A DNA stretch of 48,685 nucleotides from Cohnella nanjingensis (GTDB lineage Bacteria; Bacillota; Bacilli; Paenibacillales; Paenibacillaceae), in NCBI RefSeq assembly GCF_014212125.1, contig NZ_JACJVP010000003.1:1-48685 (forward strand), written 5' to 3'. Shown piece after piece: positions 16,525 to 24,328 of this stretch. Both the position numbers and the translations under genes were made by a program. A model generated the notes under the pieces. It saw only the letters and a program-made list of their open reading frames with translations, was not told the DNA's origin and searched no databases. Positions within the stretch are counted from its first letter, which is position 1, and every line of letters begins with the position of its first letter.

Positions 16525-16567
16525 AAGGGTTGCCCTTGACCGTCAATGACGGTCAAGGGCAACCCTT
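16525..16567 (-). terminator. Long perfect hairpin between the acyltransferase and germination operons
   Basis: Two perfect 19-base arms (16525-16543 and 16549-16567) around a 5-base loop, one arm being AAGGGTTGCCCTTGACCGT. It lies 60 bases past the acyltransferase stop. No T run follows, so termination is likely but the unusual length could also serve as a barrier ahead of the ger operon. Confidence 0.65.
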
Positions 16568-16629
16568 GCATACTGCGGGATGCCGCTTGCCTTAAGCCGC
16601 AGCGGCTGCCGGCGTCCGGCTAGCCGAAG

Positions 16630-17655
16630 CTATGCGGCTGTCGTCGGCTGAGACGCAGCGGGCGGCTGGGCGCGCTTCCGCCCGAAGCCTTGGCGGCCGA
16701 GGAAGATCGCGGTCAGCAGCTTTGAACGGGACATGAGCCAGGCGATCGCCAGCGGGACGAGCACGCCGACGGCCGTGAAGACCAAGGTGCCGTAGTCGAG
16801 CCCGATGCCGTACGTCAACAGGATGTTGACCGGAACGTGCAGATACATGATCGTGATCGTAACCGTGCCGAGGAACGCCAAGGCATCCGTCGGCCGCCAG
16901 CTCGCGGCCCAATAGCAGAGCTGCAGCACCACGAGCACGCACGCGATCGGAACGATCAGATCCACGATAGGGAGCGTATACACCTTCATCTTCATGTCGA
17001 TGCGGAAGTTCCAGAGCCCCGCCGCATTCAGCGCGGCCGCCGCAGCCCATACGACCAGCGCGGGTACGAAGGCTTGCCTTCGCGCCAGCAGGACGGGCAG
17101 GACGGACTTGCCCGCGTAGCCCAAGAAGAAGAAAGCGATCGCCATCAGCGCGACGTCGGCGTTCCAGGGGATATCCCAGCTCGCCATCGCGGTCATGCTG
17201 ACGACGTGCGCGGCCGCATAGCAGACGGCGACGGCCGCTGCCTGCGTCCGCAGCGGGTAACGCGAGAGGAATCCCATGAGGAGATGCACCAGCAACAGAC
17301 AGGTGATGAACCAGAATACGCCGTACCATCCGCCCAGCACCGTTCCTCCGTACAGCAGCAACAGGAGATCTTGCGGGATGGACATCGGGTCCATGAGCCG
17401 CACCGCGACCAGACAGGCGATGCAGATGCCGTAGGCGAAGTACGGGATCATGAAATGCTTGATCCGCTGCCACGCCCAGGATCGGTAGGCGGCCGCTGGC
17501 ACTTCTTTGAACAGGAGCCCGCTGACGAGGAAGAACAGCGGCATGCGGAACCATCCGAGATAATGGTTGATCACGTCGTTTCCCGCATGCCCCATGACCA
17601 CGAGGATGATGCTCAGGCCTCTGGCGACATCCACCCATTTCTTCCGTTCTTTCAC
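16630..17655 (-). CDS. Membrane acyltransferase 3 (OatA/OpgC-like)
   Basis: 341 residues, about ten transmembrane helices, acyltransferase 3 family, which move acetyl or other acyl groups to cell-surface sugars, peptidoglycan or small molecules. The N-terminus KWVDVARGLSIILVVMGHAG carries the family's catalytic His, followed by FRMPLFFLVSGLLF. Start is GTG 17655, behind GGAGGG. The C-terminus after the last helix is basic and short. It has no extracellular SGNH domain, so it is of the short type. Monogenic, with a strong hairpin downstream. Substrate unknown. Confidence 0.9.
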   Translation of the reverse strand: MKERKKWVDVARGLSIILVVMGHAGNDVINHYLGWFRMPLFFLVSGLLFKEVPAAAYRSWAWQRIKHFMIPYFAYGICIACLVAVRLMDPMSIPQDLLLLLYGGTVLGGWYGVFWFITCLLLVHLLMGFLSRYPLRTQAAAVAVCYAAAHVVSMTAMASWDIPWNADVALMAIAFFFLGYAGKSVLPVLLARRQAFVPALVVWAAAAALNAAGLWNFRIDMKMKVYTLPIVDLIVPIACVLVVLQLCYWAASWRPTDALAFLGTVTITIMYLHVPVNILLTYGIGLDYGTLVFTAVGVLVPLAIAWLMSRSKLLTAIFLGRQGFGRKRAQPPAASQPTTAA

Positions 17656-17791
17656 GAATTCCCTCCACTCTACCAGAATTTTCCGTACACTTTAACGATA
17701 ATCAAATCGAAATGGCGCGAGAATAGGCGGATACGTTCAAAATCCGTAGGTCTTGTGAATGAAAATAAGCCATGAAAGCTTACGGGAACGC

Positions 17792-17825
17792 GCAAGGGCA
17801 GCCTGACGACTCAGGCTGCCCTTGC
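17792..17825 (-). terminator. Terminator of the GH172 gene
   Basis: Perfect 15-base arms (GCAAGGGCAGCCTGA and its complement) with a CGAC loop, about 70 bases past the stop. Confidence 0.7.
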
Positions 17826-17896
17826 TTGGCCGACGCAGGCTGCGCAACAAGACGCATGCCTAGCGGCTCATGACTCCGACCGATCGGTCGGAGCGG

Positions 17897-18979
17897 CTAG
17901 ACGACTTCCCGCCCGTCATTGCCCGGCAGCGCGGGGTACGGCGCATGCGGCTCCAACTGGTACCAGTAGGCCGTCGAGGCGATGTCGCTCTGCTGCGGCA
18001 GATAGCGTCCGCCGGAACGCCATCCCAGATCCTGAATCGTCACGCGGAGGTCCTGCTCGAACCGAATCGGATCCATGACGTGCCAGCGGTACATGCCGAA
18101 GCGCTGCTGGCTGCGGTAGAGGCCGTCCGGCTTCAGAATCTGAGGCAAGCCGAGGAACGCCGTCGAATACGCCCCGTACTCTCCCTTCGGCTGCTCGAAG
18201 TTCCAAGCCCCGCCGAAGTAATCTTCCGTCCCCGTGCCGCAGATCGTCGGGAACTCCCGGTCCCCATCCATATAGAACTTGATCTCGCCTTCGCCCCACC
18301 AGCCGTTGTTGTTGACCTGCCACGCCAGATAAGTGCCCACATAGTGTCCCCGGCCGGACACGCCGTCGAGGAGCGTATGAACGTCTTTGTAGGGAACGGG
18401 GTTGCTCCTGCGCCATTGCGCGTGGAAGTATGCCATGTCGTCCGGCACTTCCGTCAGCGTGTAGTCGACCTGATAATAGAAGTGCGTGCCTTCCGTCCCC
18501 GTGTTCTCGACGGTGATCTTCGCCCGCTTGCGGAACGGCATCAGCCAGTAGCTGTTCATGCCGCCCGCCGGATTGACCGCGATAGGGAAGGAGTTGACGT
18601 TGCAGCGCTCCTGCCAGCCGTTGCAGAAGAAATCTCCGAGCGGGACTTCGACGGAAGGCTCCGTTTCGTCGTCCCAATACATGCGCAGGATGAAGGTGCG
18701 CCAATGGTTCGGATGGCACGTCAGCCAGATGTGCTGAATGGCGCCCGGCCCTTCGATCTCCGCCATCGTGTAGGTCATGCCGGGCGTCATATCGACCGAC
18801 GGCGACACTTTCCAGCCGACCCCGAGATCGCGCGCGCACGAGGCGCCTGTTCCCGACGCCGCCTGCGCGCCGCCGCCTTTGGCGCCGGTCGGGTTCTCCG
18901 CGCTGATGGAGCGCGTGACAGCGCCCGAGACGCGGGCGAGGTTCCCGAGTCCCATATCCAATCCGTTAAAAGGATACAT
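17897..18979 (-). CDS. GH172 / DUF2961 family glycoside hydrolase
   Basis: 360 residues. DUF2961 proteins are now glycoside hydrolase family 172, with members acting on fructofuranosides or arabinofuranosides. Recognisable segments: SRSISAENPTG-like RSISAENPTGAKGGG (about 23-37), GPGAIQHIWLT, VPLGDFFCNGW (about 114), NNNGWWGEGEIKFYMDGD and the highly conserved CGTGTEDYFGGAWNF (about 245), which holds acidic residues expected in the active site. The double beta-jelly-roll core usually occupies the whole length. No signal peptide, so it is probably cytoplasmic. ATG 18979 follows AAAGGAG. It is divergent from an AraC regulator, with a cre-like site between them, suggesting substrate induction plus catabolite repression. 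Exact substrate unknown. Confidence 0.9.
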   Translation of the reverse strand: MYPFNGLDMGLGNLARVSGAVTRSISAENPTGAKGGGAQAASGTGASCARDLGVGWKVSPSVDMTPGMTYTMAEIEGPGAIQHIWLTCHPNHWRTFILRMYWDDETEPSVEVPLGDFFCNGWQERCNVNSFPIAVNPAGGMNSYWLMPFRKRAKITVENTGTEGTHFYYQVDYTLTEVPDDMAYFHAQWRRSNPVPYKDVHTLLDGVSGRGHYVGTYLAWQVNNNGWWGEGEIKFYMDGDREFPTICGTGTEDYFGGAWNFEQPKGEYGAYSTAFLGLPQILKPDGLYRSQQRFGMYRWHVMDPIRFEQDLRVTIQDLGWRSGGRYLPQQSDIASTAYWYQLEPHAPYPALPGNDGREVV

Positions 18980-19048
18980 GCTGACACTCCTTTTCTACTG
19001 ATCACGACTGGGGACTTCCCCTTGGGCGGACAAACGAAATATAATGAA

Positions 19049-19062
19049 CGTAAGCGCTTCAC
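19049..19062. promoter_or_regulatory. cre-like catabolite-repression site
   Basis: CGTAAGCGCTTCAC, with the palindromic core AAGCGCTT (19052-19059), resembles the CcpA cre consensus. It lies in the 193-bp gap between the GH172 gene and the divergent AraC gene, next to a TATATT -10-like hexamer on the minus strand (19038-19043). Confidence 0.5.
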
Positions 19063-19172
19063 CTTGTCCAGACGCCAACAATCCCCATGTCCATGTTAAC
19101 AGAGGCGTCGCGTTTCGACTTTAATGCCGCTGGGGATTATTTATCCGATCTTGCTCAATATGGAGGTGGCTC

Positions 19173-20084
19173 ATGACCCTCTCGATCGCGGAGTCGCGAA
19201 GCCGGCTCTTGATGCAGCTGTCCCCCAACGTTCGCCGCGCTTTTTATCATCGCATGGAAGGCGAGATGCGTCTCGGCAAGCGGATCATCTTCGATTACGA
19301 ACTGCTGTATCTGGAACGGGGCCAACTGGAGATCCGCATCGAAGACGCGTTCCACGCAATGAAACCGGGCGATATCGTCCTGTTCAAGCCGGCCAAGGAA
19401 CACGAATTCCTCGGCTCGGTCGGTGAATGCTGGATGCCGCACATCCACTTCGACGCCGTGCATGGCGAAGACTTCGACGAAGTGCCGATCAACTTCAAGA
19501 CGTGGGCGGAATGCAGCGAGGCGGAGCGCCGGATGGTCCGTCCGGACATCCTGGGCGATCAGCTGCGCCTGCCCGACCTGATCCGCATCGACAATCACGG
19601 GGAGGTGCTGGACAATCTGCATCGGCTGATTCGGTCGTATGATCGGCCCGACGAAGACGCTGCGCTGCTTCGGAAGATGCTGGTGCTACGTATACTATAC
19701 GCGATCCTCAAGGGCCTGGAGGAACGCGGCGATCCGCTCCTTCGGCGCCACCGGCAGGCGCTCGACCGCGCTGCCGCTTATATCGCCGACCATTACGCGG
19801 CGGACATCAGGCTGAGCGATCTTGCCAAACAAGCGACGCTGAGTCTCTATCATTTCTCGCGGCTGTTCAAGCTGCGGTACGGCGTCTCTCCGCATCGCTT
19901 TCAGATGCGTTACCGAATGGATCGCGCGAAGGAGCTGCTGCTCTACAGTCGACTGTCGATGAGCGCGATCGCGGAGAAAATCGGATACGCCAATGTGTAC
20001 GCGTTCAGCAAGGCGTTCAAGCAGATGGAGAACGTCCCGCCGAGCCAATACGTCGAGACGAGATCCGGCATGCCGAATCTCTGA
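19173..20084 (+). CDS. AraC-family regulator divergent from the GH172 gene
   Basis: 303 residues. An N-terminal cupin-type sensing domain (about 15-150; LGKRIIFDYELLYLERGQLEI, and a metal/sugar-pocket-like MPHIHFDAVHGED) precedes a C-terminal pair of AraC helix-turn-helix motifs (about 195-300; IRLSDLAKQATLSLYHFSRLFKLRYGVSPHRFQMRYRM and SMSAIAEKIGYANVYAFSKAFKQ). ATG 19173 follows GGAGGTGGCTC. Probably controls the GH172 gene in response to a sugar; inference from the divergent layout. Confidence 0.92.
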   Translation: MTLSIAESRSRLLMQLSPNVRRAFYHRMEGEMRLGKRIIFDYELLYLERGQLEIRIEDAFHAMKPGDIVLFKPAKEHEFLGSVGECWMPHIHFDAVHGEDFDEVPINFKTWAECSEAERRMVRPDILGDQLRLPDLIRIDNHGEVLDNLHRLIRSYDRPDEDAALLRKMLVLRILYAILKGLEERGDPLLRRHRQALDRAAAYIADHYAADIRLSDLAKQATLSLYHFSRLFKLRYGVSPHRFQMRYRMDRAKELLLYSRLSMSAIAEKIGYANVYAFSKAFKQMENVPPSQYVETRSGMPNL

Positions 20085-20119
20085 ACGAATGCGGCTGCAA
20101 TCCTTCGAGGCGTGCAGCT

Positions 20120-20626
20120 CTACAACCGACGCGCCAAGAATCCGCCGTGGAACCGTTTCGGCTCGTAGCTGACGATGAAGGCGGTCGCATCGACCTCCAG
20201 CACGTCCCGATAGAGCTGCAGCTGGCGTTTGCGGGGCAGGACGACGCTATGTACCCAGCGCCGTCCGACTCTCCCTTCGCCTCCCCAGCGGGTGACGCCG
20301 TAGCCTTTTCTGCGGAGATGCTCCGCCAGCTCCGCGGATTCTTCCTTCGTGATGACCTGCACGATCAGATAACCGATCGCGAGCCACTCCTCGATCTTGA
20401 CGCCAAGCAAGACGCCTGAACCATAGCTGAGGCAGTAGATAATCAGATTCACCGGGTTGTCTAGGTTGTCCAGTACCAGTTTGAAACCAATGACGTACAG
20501 CCCGATCTCCACCGCGCTGATCAGCGCGGCGACATAGCGAATGCCCTTTACCGTCAGGATGAATCGGATCGACATGAGGCTGACGTAAGTGATCTGCAGC
20601 AAGATGATAGAGAGTATGACGGTCAT
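20120..20626 (-). CDS. UPF0316 membrane protein (DUF2179/DUF5698)
   Basis: 168 residues: three transmembrane helices in the first 90 residues (TYVSLMSIRFILTVKGIRYVA is typical), then a soluble DUF2179 domain (about 90-160) with YGVTRWGGEGRVG. YebE/YitT-related family of unknown function. ATG 20626 follows a perfect AAAGGAGG. Convergent with the AraC gene; no operon partner. Confidence 0.85.
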   Translation of the reverse strand: MTVILSIILLQITYVSLMSIRFILTVKGIRYVAALISAVEIGLYVIGFKLVLDNLDNPVNLIIYCLSYGSGVLLGVKIEEWLAIGYLIVQVITKEESAELAEHLRRKGYGVTRWGGEGRVGRRWVHSVVLPRKRQLQLYRDVLEVDATAFIVSYEPKRFHGGFLARRL

Positions 20627-20663
20627 CTCGTTCCTCCTTTATGGCCCGCCCCCGCCGAATAAA

Positions 20664-20701
20664 GGGTGACCCGCAAGCCGGCCGCGGCTTGCGGGTCACC
20701 C
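20664..20701 (-). terminator. Terminator of the TIM-barrel/Gfo operon
   Basis: Arms GGGTGACCCGCAAGCC (20664-20679) and its exact complement (20686-20701), 16 bases each, about 75 bases after the isomerase stop. Also between this operon and the start of the UPF0316 gene. Confidence 0.7.
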
Positions 20702-20774
20702 CCCTGTTCACTTTATACCTCATACGCTCGCGTTTGAACCGTCGGCATCCGAACACCGCAGTTTCCTGTCCGCC

Positions 20775-21539
20775 TTAGATCTTCGCCAGCACCTCGTCTT
20801 TGAATTGCGCGATCGCCTCGTCGGTGTCGATCGTATAGCCGCACTCGAGGCCGACGAAGCCGTCGAAACCCGTGTCCTTAATCGCCCGCAGGATGTTCAC
20901 GTAGTTCAACTCGCCGGTCCCCGGCTGCTTGCGTCCCGGATTGTCCGCGATATGGTAGTGGTTGATCCTGTCCAGGTAGCCGACCGCGTTGCGGATGACG
21001 TTGCCTTCGGTAATCTGCTGATGATAGACGTCGAAGACGAGCTTCACGTTCGGGCTGCCGACCTGGTCGATGACATCGACCGATTCGTCCGAACGCTGCA
21101 GGAAGTGGCCCGCGTGATCGACGAGCCCGTTCAACGGTTCGACTTCGAGGACGATGCCCGCTTCCTCGAACAGCGGAGCGCATCGCTTCAGCGTCTCTAC
21201 CATCGTCTGGCGCTGCACGTCGCGCGGAACGCCGTCCAGCACGTTGCCCGTCTGGGAGATGACCGAGCGAACGTTCAGGATCTTGCATGCTTCGATCGTC
21301 TCGCGAACCCCTTGGATATAGGCATCCCGCAGCGACTCGTCCACCAGGCTGATGAATTTGGTGCACGTCGCGCTAATGCCGACTCCGATGCGTTCTTGCG
21401 CTTTGGCCGTCCGCTTGATGTCCTCGAGATTCCACCAGGCATAGTATTCCAGCCCGTCGAAGCCGTGCGATTTGATTTTCTCCAAATGGTAGATTTCGTC
21501 TTGTCCGGCGTAGGCGCCGATGCAGAGCGACCATTTCAT
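20775..21539 (-). CDS. Sugar phosphate isomerase/epimerase (AP endonuclease 2-like TIM barrel)
   Basis: 254 residues from ATG 21539, preceded by AGAAGGAGA; a start seven codons earlier sits on that ribosome-binding site. Xylose-isomerase-like TIM barrel of the hydroxypyruvate isomerase/IolE/epimerase type. Probable metal ligands: Glu in VLEVEPLN (about 136), Asp and His in LVFDVYHQQ (about 170), His in INHYHIADNPGR (about 200) and Glu in FVGLECGY (about 237). Twenty-seven bases downstream of a Gfo/Idh/MocA dehydrogenase, so the pair likely converts one sugar, polyol or inositol-type substrate. Substrate not predictable. Confidence 0.9.
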   Translation of the reverse strand: MKWSLCIGAYAGQDEIYHLEKIKSHGFDGLEYYAWWNLEDIKRTAKAQERIGVGISATCTKFISLVDESLRDAYIQGVRETIEACKILNVRSVISQTGNVLDGVPRDVQRQTMVETLKRCAPLFEEAGIVLEVEPLNGLVDHAGHFLQRSDESVDVIDQVGSPNVKLVFDVYHQQITEGNVIRNAVGYLDRINHYHIADNPGRKQPGTGELNYVNILRAIKDTGFDGFVGLECGYTIDTDEAIAQFKDEVLAKI

Positions 21540-21566
21540 CGGGAATGTCTCCTTCTCCAAGTCAGA

Positions 21567-22538
21567 TTAACCGATAGAGACCGGCTTGCCGCTCGCGGCG
21601 GAATCGTTGGCGGCGATCGTCACTTCGTGCGTCCGCAGCGCGTCCTCATAGTTCGAGAGAATACGCGAAGCGTCTCCGGTCCGGAGCGCATGGATGAACG
21701 CTTCGTCCTCGACGAAGTACGGATTGGCGACGTTCTTGCGCGAGCGCGTCCCCTCGCGGGTCACTTCCCGCAGCTCTTCGCTGCGCAGTTCCAGTACCCC
21801 TTGATCCGTGTAGATGTCGAGCCCGACATGGTGGCCGACCGGCAAGAGACACGTATTCGAGACGGTCGCGACCATGCCGTTGGCCATCTTGAGCGTCACC
21901 GTCCCGACGTCGGGCACGTCCGTACCCGGCACTTGCTCGCCCATTACCTGCAGCGCATAGGCGGCGTAAACCTCGCGCACCTCGCCGCACAGATACCGGA
22001 GCAGGTCGACGATATGCGTCGTCTGTTCCACGAACTGGCCGCCTGAGCCCGTTTGCACGCGCCACCAAGGCACCATCGGCATGCCGCCCATCCAATACCC
22101 CAGCGCCATCCCCGGCTTGCTTTCCGCCAGCAGCTGCTTCGCGGTCGCCGCCGATTCGTTGTACCGCCAATGATACCCTACGGAAGTGATCAGCTGCTTG
22201 GACCGAACTTTGGCCGCGATATCCGCCGGCAGTCCTCCGTCGATCCCGAGCGGCTTCTCGACCAGGAACGGAATGCCGCGCTGGATCGCCTTGTTCTCCG
22301 CATCGCCGTGCGCCATCGGAGGGACGCAGATATATAGCCCGTCCAACTCGGTGCTATCCAACATCTCGTCTAGATTTGCGAACGCTTTCGCGCCGTCGTA
22401 CTGGGAAGCCGCCTTCTGCGCTCTCTGACCGTCTACGTCATAGAAAGCGGATAGCCGTACCCCCTCCATCCGAACGAGGTTATTCAAATGATGGTTCGCG
22501 ATCCCGCCTGTACCGATGAATCCCAATCTGACAGCCAC
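21567..22538 (-). CDS. Gfo/Idh/MocA family NAD(P)-dependent oxidoreductase
   Basis: 323 residues from GTG 22538 (GGAG ten bases upstream); a longer frame to 22577 has no better signal. The Rossmann motif is RLGFIGTGGIANHHL, the EKP motif is VEKPLGID (about 98), and the substrate-side TTHIVDLLRYLCG (about 170) carries the usual His/Asp. The family oxidises or epimerises sugars, inositols and amino sugars. First gene of a two-gene operon with the TIM-barrel isomerase, divergent from an AraC regulator. Confidence 0.92.
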   Translation of the reverse strand: MAVRLGFIGTGGIANHHLNNLVRMEGVRLSAFYDVDGQRAQKAASQYDGAKAFANLDEMLDSTELDGLYICVPPMAHGDAENKAIQRGIPFLVEKPLGIDGGLPADIAAKVRSKQLITSVGYHWRYNESAATAKQLLAESKPGMALGYWMGGMPMVPWWRVQTGSGGQFVEQTTHIVDLLRYLCGEVREVYAAYALQVMGEQVPGTDVPDVGTVTLKMANGMVATVSNTCLLPVGHHVGLDIYTDQGVLELRSEELREVTREGTRSRKNVANPYFVEDEAFIHALRTGDASRILSNYEDALRTHEVTIAANDSAASGKPVSIG

Positions 22539-22557
22539 TCCGCTCACGCTCCAATCG

Positions 22558-22649
22558 TTCAATATAAGAAAATACAAATCTTGACCTCATTGTAATGCAA
22601 CTAAAATCCATTTAAAATATAATATACCGCCTATTCGATATAAGAAAAT
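22558..22649. promoter_or_regulatory. Paired direct repeats in the divergent Gfo/AraC promoter region
   Basis: TTCAATATAAGAAAAT (22558-22573) and TTCGATATAAGAAAAT (22634-22649) are direct repeats 76 bases apart in an AT-rich stretch between the two divergent genes. Repeated half-sites of this kind are typical for AraC-family regulators. The second copy covers the proposed ATG of the AraC gene, so it could also repress that gene. Confidence 0.45.
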
Positions 22650-23505
22650 GAAAGTAGATGAACTCAAAATGGCCGAATATTATTTCCGGCATTTCGTGAC
22701 CACCGAATGGGATCAGCGTCTGCCGCTGCATCTATTCAGCATTGGCTATTCCGAGCATCAGAGCGTGATTCATCGAGAACAAGGCTTCTCTTGCTACCAT
22801 TGGCTTCATACCGTCGAAGGGTGCGGCGAGTTCGAAGTCGGCGGCCGCACGTTCCCGCTCGCTCCGAACCAAGGCATGCTGCTCAAACCGAACGTCCCGC
22901 ACCATTACCGTCCGCTCACCCCGAGATGGTCGACCTGGTATTTGACCTTCGACGGCGCGTTGGCGAATCCCATAACCGCCGCTTTGGATCTGCCCATGAT
23001 GACTCCGTTCGGCTGGGAGGCGGATTCCCCGCTTGCGCGGCTGCATACGGAATACGGCGAGAAGTGCCGCTACAGCTTCGACTTCGCCGGCATTAACGGA
23101 TCGCTGGAGGTATACGCCTTTCTCGCCAAGGTTAAGCAGTTCGTTCAAGTCAGCGGTCAGCCCTCCTTGTCCAAAGGACATGAGCGGCTGACTCCGATCT
23201 ACCTGCTCATCGAAGAGCATTACGACGATCCAAGCCTCGGTCTGCCCCGGATGGCCGAGACGCTGGGCATCAGCTCGCAGCATCTCAGCACCCTTTTCCG
23301 CAAAAGCTGGGGCATCAGCCCCTATCAATATTTGCTGCAATTCCGCATCCAGAAGTCCAAAGAGCTGCTGCTGAAGTTCCCGGGCCGTCACGTCAAAGAG
23401 ATCGCCGGACAAGTCGGCTTCCAGGATGACAGCCACTTCGTCAGCACGTTTCACAAGCTGGCAGGCATGACGCCCGCCAGCTTCCGCCAACAATTCAGCG
23501 AGTGA
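22648..23505 (+). CDS. AraC-family regulator divergent from the Gfo/TIM-barrel operon
   Basis: 285 residues. Cupin-like N-terminal domain (about 25-120, HWLHTVEGCGEFEVGGRTFPLAPNQGMLLKPNVPHHY) and two helix-turn-helix motifs at the C-terminus (LGLPRMAETLGISSQHLSTLFRKSWGISPYQYLLQFRIQ and VKEIAGQVGFQDDSHFVSTFHK). The ribosome-binding site before ATG 22648 is weak and overlaps a putative operator repeat; Met8 is an alternative start. Likely regulates the divergent pair. Confidence 0.9.
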   Translation: MKVDELKMAEYYFRHFVTTEWDQRLPLHLFSIGYSEHQSVIHREQGFSCYHWLHTVEGCGEFEVGGRTFPLAPNQGMLLKPNVPHHYRPLTPRWSTWYLTFDGALANPITAALDLPMMTPFGWEADSPLARLHTEYGEKCRYSFDFAGINGSLEVYAFLAKVKQFVQVSGQPSLSKGHERLTPIYLLIEEHYDDPSLGLPRMAETLGISSQHLSTLFRKSWGISPYQYLLQFRIQKSKELLLKFPGRHVKEIAGQVGFQDDSHFVSTFHKLAGMTPASFRQQFSE

Positions 23506-23538
23506 CAAGCGCAAGCGGAACGAAGTTGGCAGTGTCTG

Positions 23539-23623
23539 GCGAAGTAGGCGATTCTGCAAAGTCGGCGGTTCTGCAAAGTCGGCGGTTCTGTAAAGTTGGC
23601 GATTCTGTAAAGTTGGCGATGCC
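23539..23623. repeat. Tandem 17-bp repeat, about five copies
   Basis: Units like GCAAAGTCGGCGGTTCT start at 23539, 23556, 23573, 23590 and 23607, with one to four differences; the last is partial. Noncoding, just past the AraC gene stop. Confidence 0.85.
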
Positions 23624-23658
23624 TGACCTGCTTTGTCTGATACTTGGCGAAGTTCAAG

Positions 23659-24006
23659 CTACTTCTTCTCCACTTGCAGGGCGGACACCTGCTTCACTGC
23701 GTACGTATTCCTCAATGACGCCTCCGAGAGGATCTCCAGCTTCACAAGACCGGCGATCTTGGCGGCATCCGCGCTGGACAGCAGTCGCCACAAGCTGGCA
23801 TCGGGCAGCGCCTCGTACAACTTGTGATCATCATACTCCCGGCGCTCCTGCGCGATAATCTTTACGCGGTATTCCCCGTTCTCCCAGCCTTTCAGTCCGT
23901 TCGACTCCGCATGCGCGATCAGCTGGAGCCGCAGCTCGCCGAGTTCCCGCTCGAGCTCCCTTTGCTGCTGCTTAAGCTCGTAATACCGCTCGACCTTCTT
24001 GTCCAT
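23659..24006 (-). CDS. Hypothetical coiled-coil protein
   Basis: 115 residues from ATG 24006, behind GGGAGGGG; upstream frame extension is in repeat DNA. An N-terminal coiled coil (about 3-35, VERYYELKQQQRELERELGELRLQL) precedes a compact domain with GLKGWENGEYRVKIIAQERREYDDHKLYEALPD. The arrangement recalls Gp157-like or other phage-derived small proteins, but I do not recognise a family with confidence. It stands alone in accessory-looking DNA. Confidence 0.65.
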   Translation of the reverse strand: MDKKVERYYELKQQQRELERELGELRLQLIAHAESNGLKGWENGEYRVKIIAQERREYDDHKLYEALPDASLWRLLSSADAAKIAGLVKLEILSEASLRNTYAVKQVSALQVEKK

Positions 24007-24139
24007 GTTCGCTTCCCCTCCCATCTCCATACCTATGAACGGGTGGAGGGCTTTAGACGGCCTTATGTTCTTCGTACTTTCAAATCTCTCGCGGGGCATT
24101 CGAATCTCAATGTCCTTACCACCAATCTCCTCCAAACCC

Positions 24140-24290
24140 ATTTGAACGATATCCCCTTCGCTCAGGAAAAGATGCGTCCCCTCTTATCTCGATCTCTCGC
24201 TGGACCAGACAGTATAGACAACATCCGTTCGTAGAGAGGTAGATCCCCAACGCTATTTGGACGATATCCCGCTCGCTCAGGAATACGATG
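24140..24290. repeat. Two direct ~35-bp repeats left of the transposase gene
   Basis: Segments 24140-24174 and 24255-24290 are near-identical (both contain ACGATATCCC and CGCTCAGGAA), with a 114-base period. The complementary sequence recurs to the right of the transposase gene with a similar period but in inverted orientation. The 322-bp stretch 24007-24328 otherwise holds no gene. Confidence 0.7.
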
Positions 24291-24328
24291 ACAATTGAAA
24301 GAATTGGAGAAGCGGCAGCTGGGAAAGA

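Noticed and set aside
13785..16571. A 928-residue frame containing GerB
   Set aside because: Only the last 366 codons are the GerB-type protein; the rest is out-of-frame reading of the gerA-type gene and its upstream DNA.
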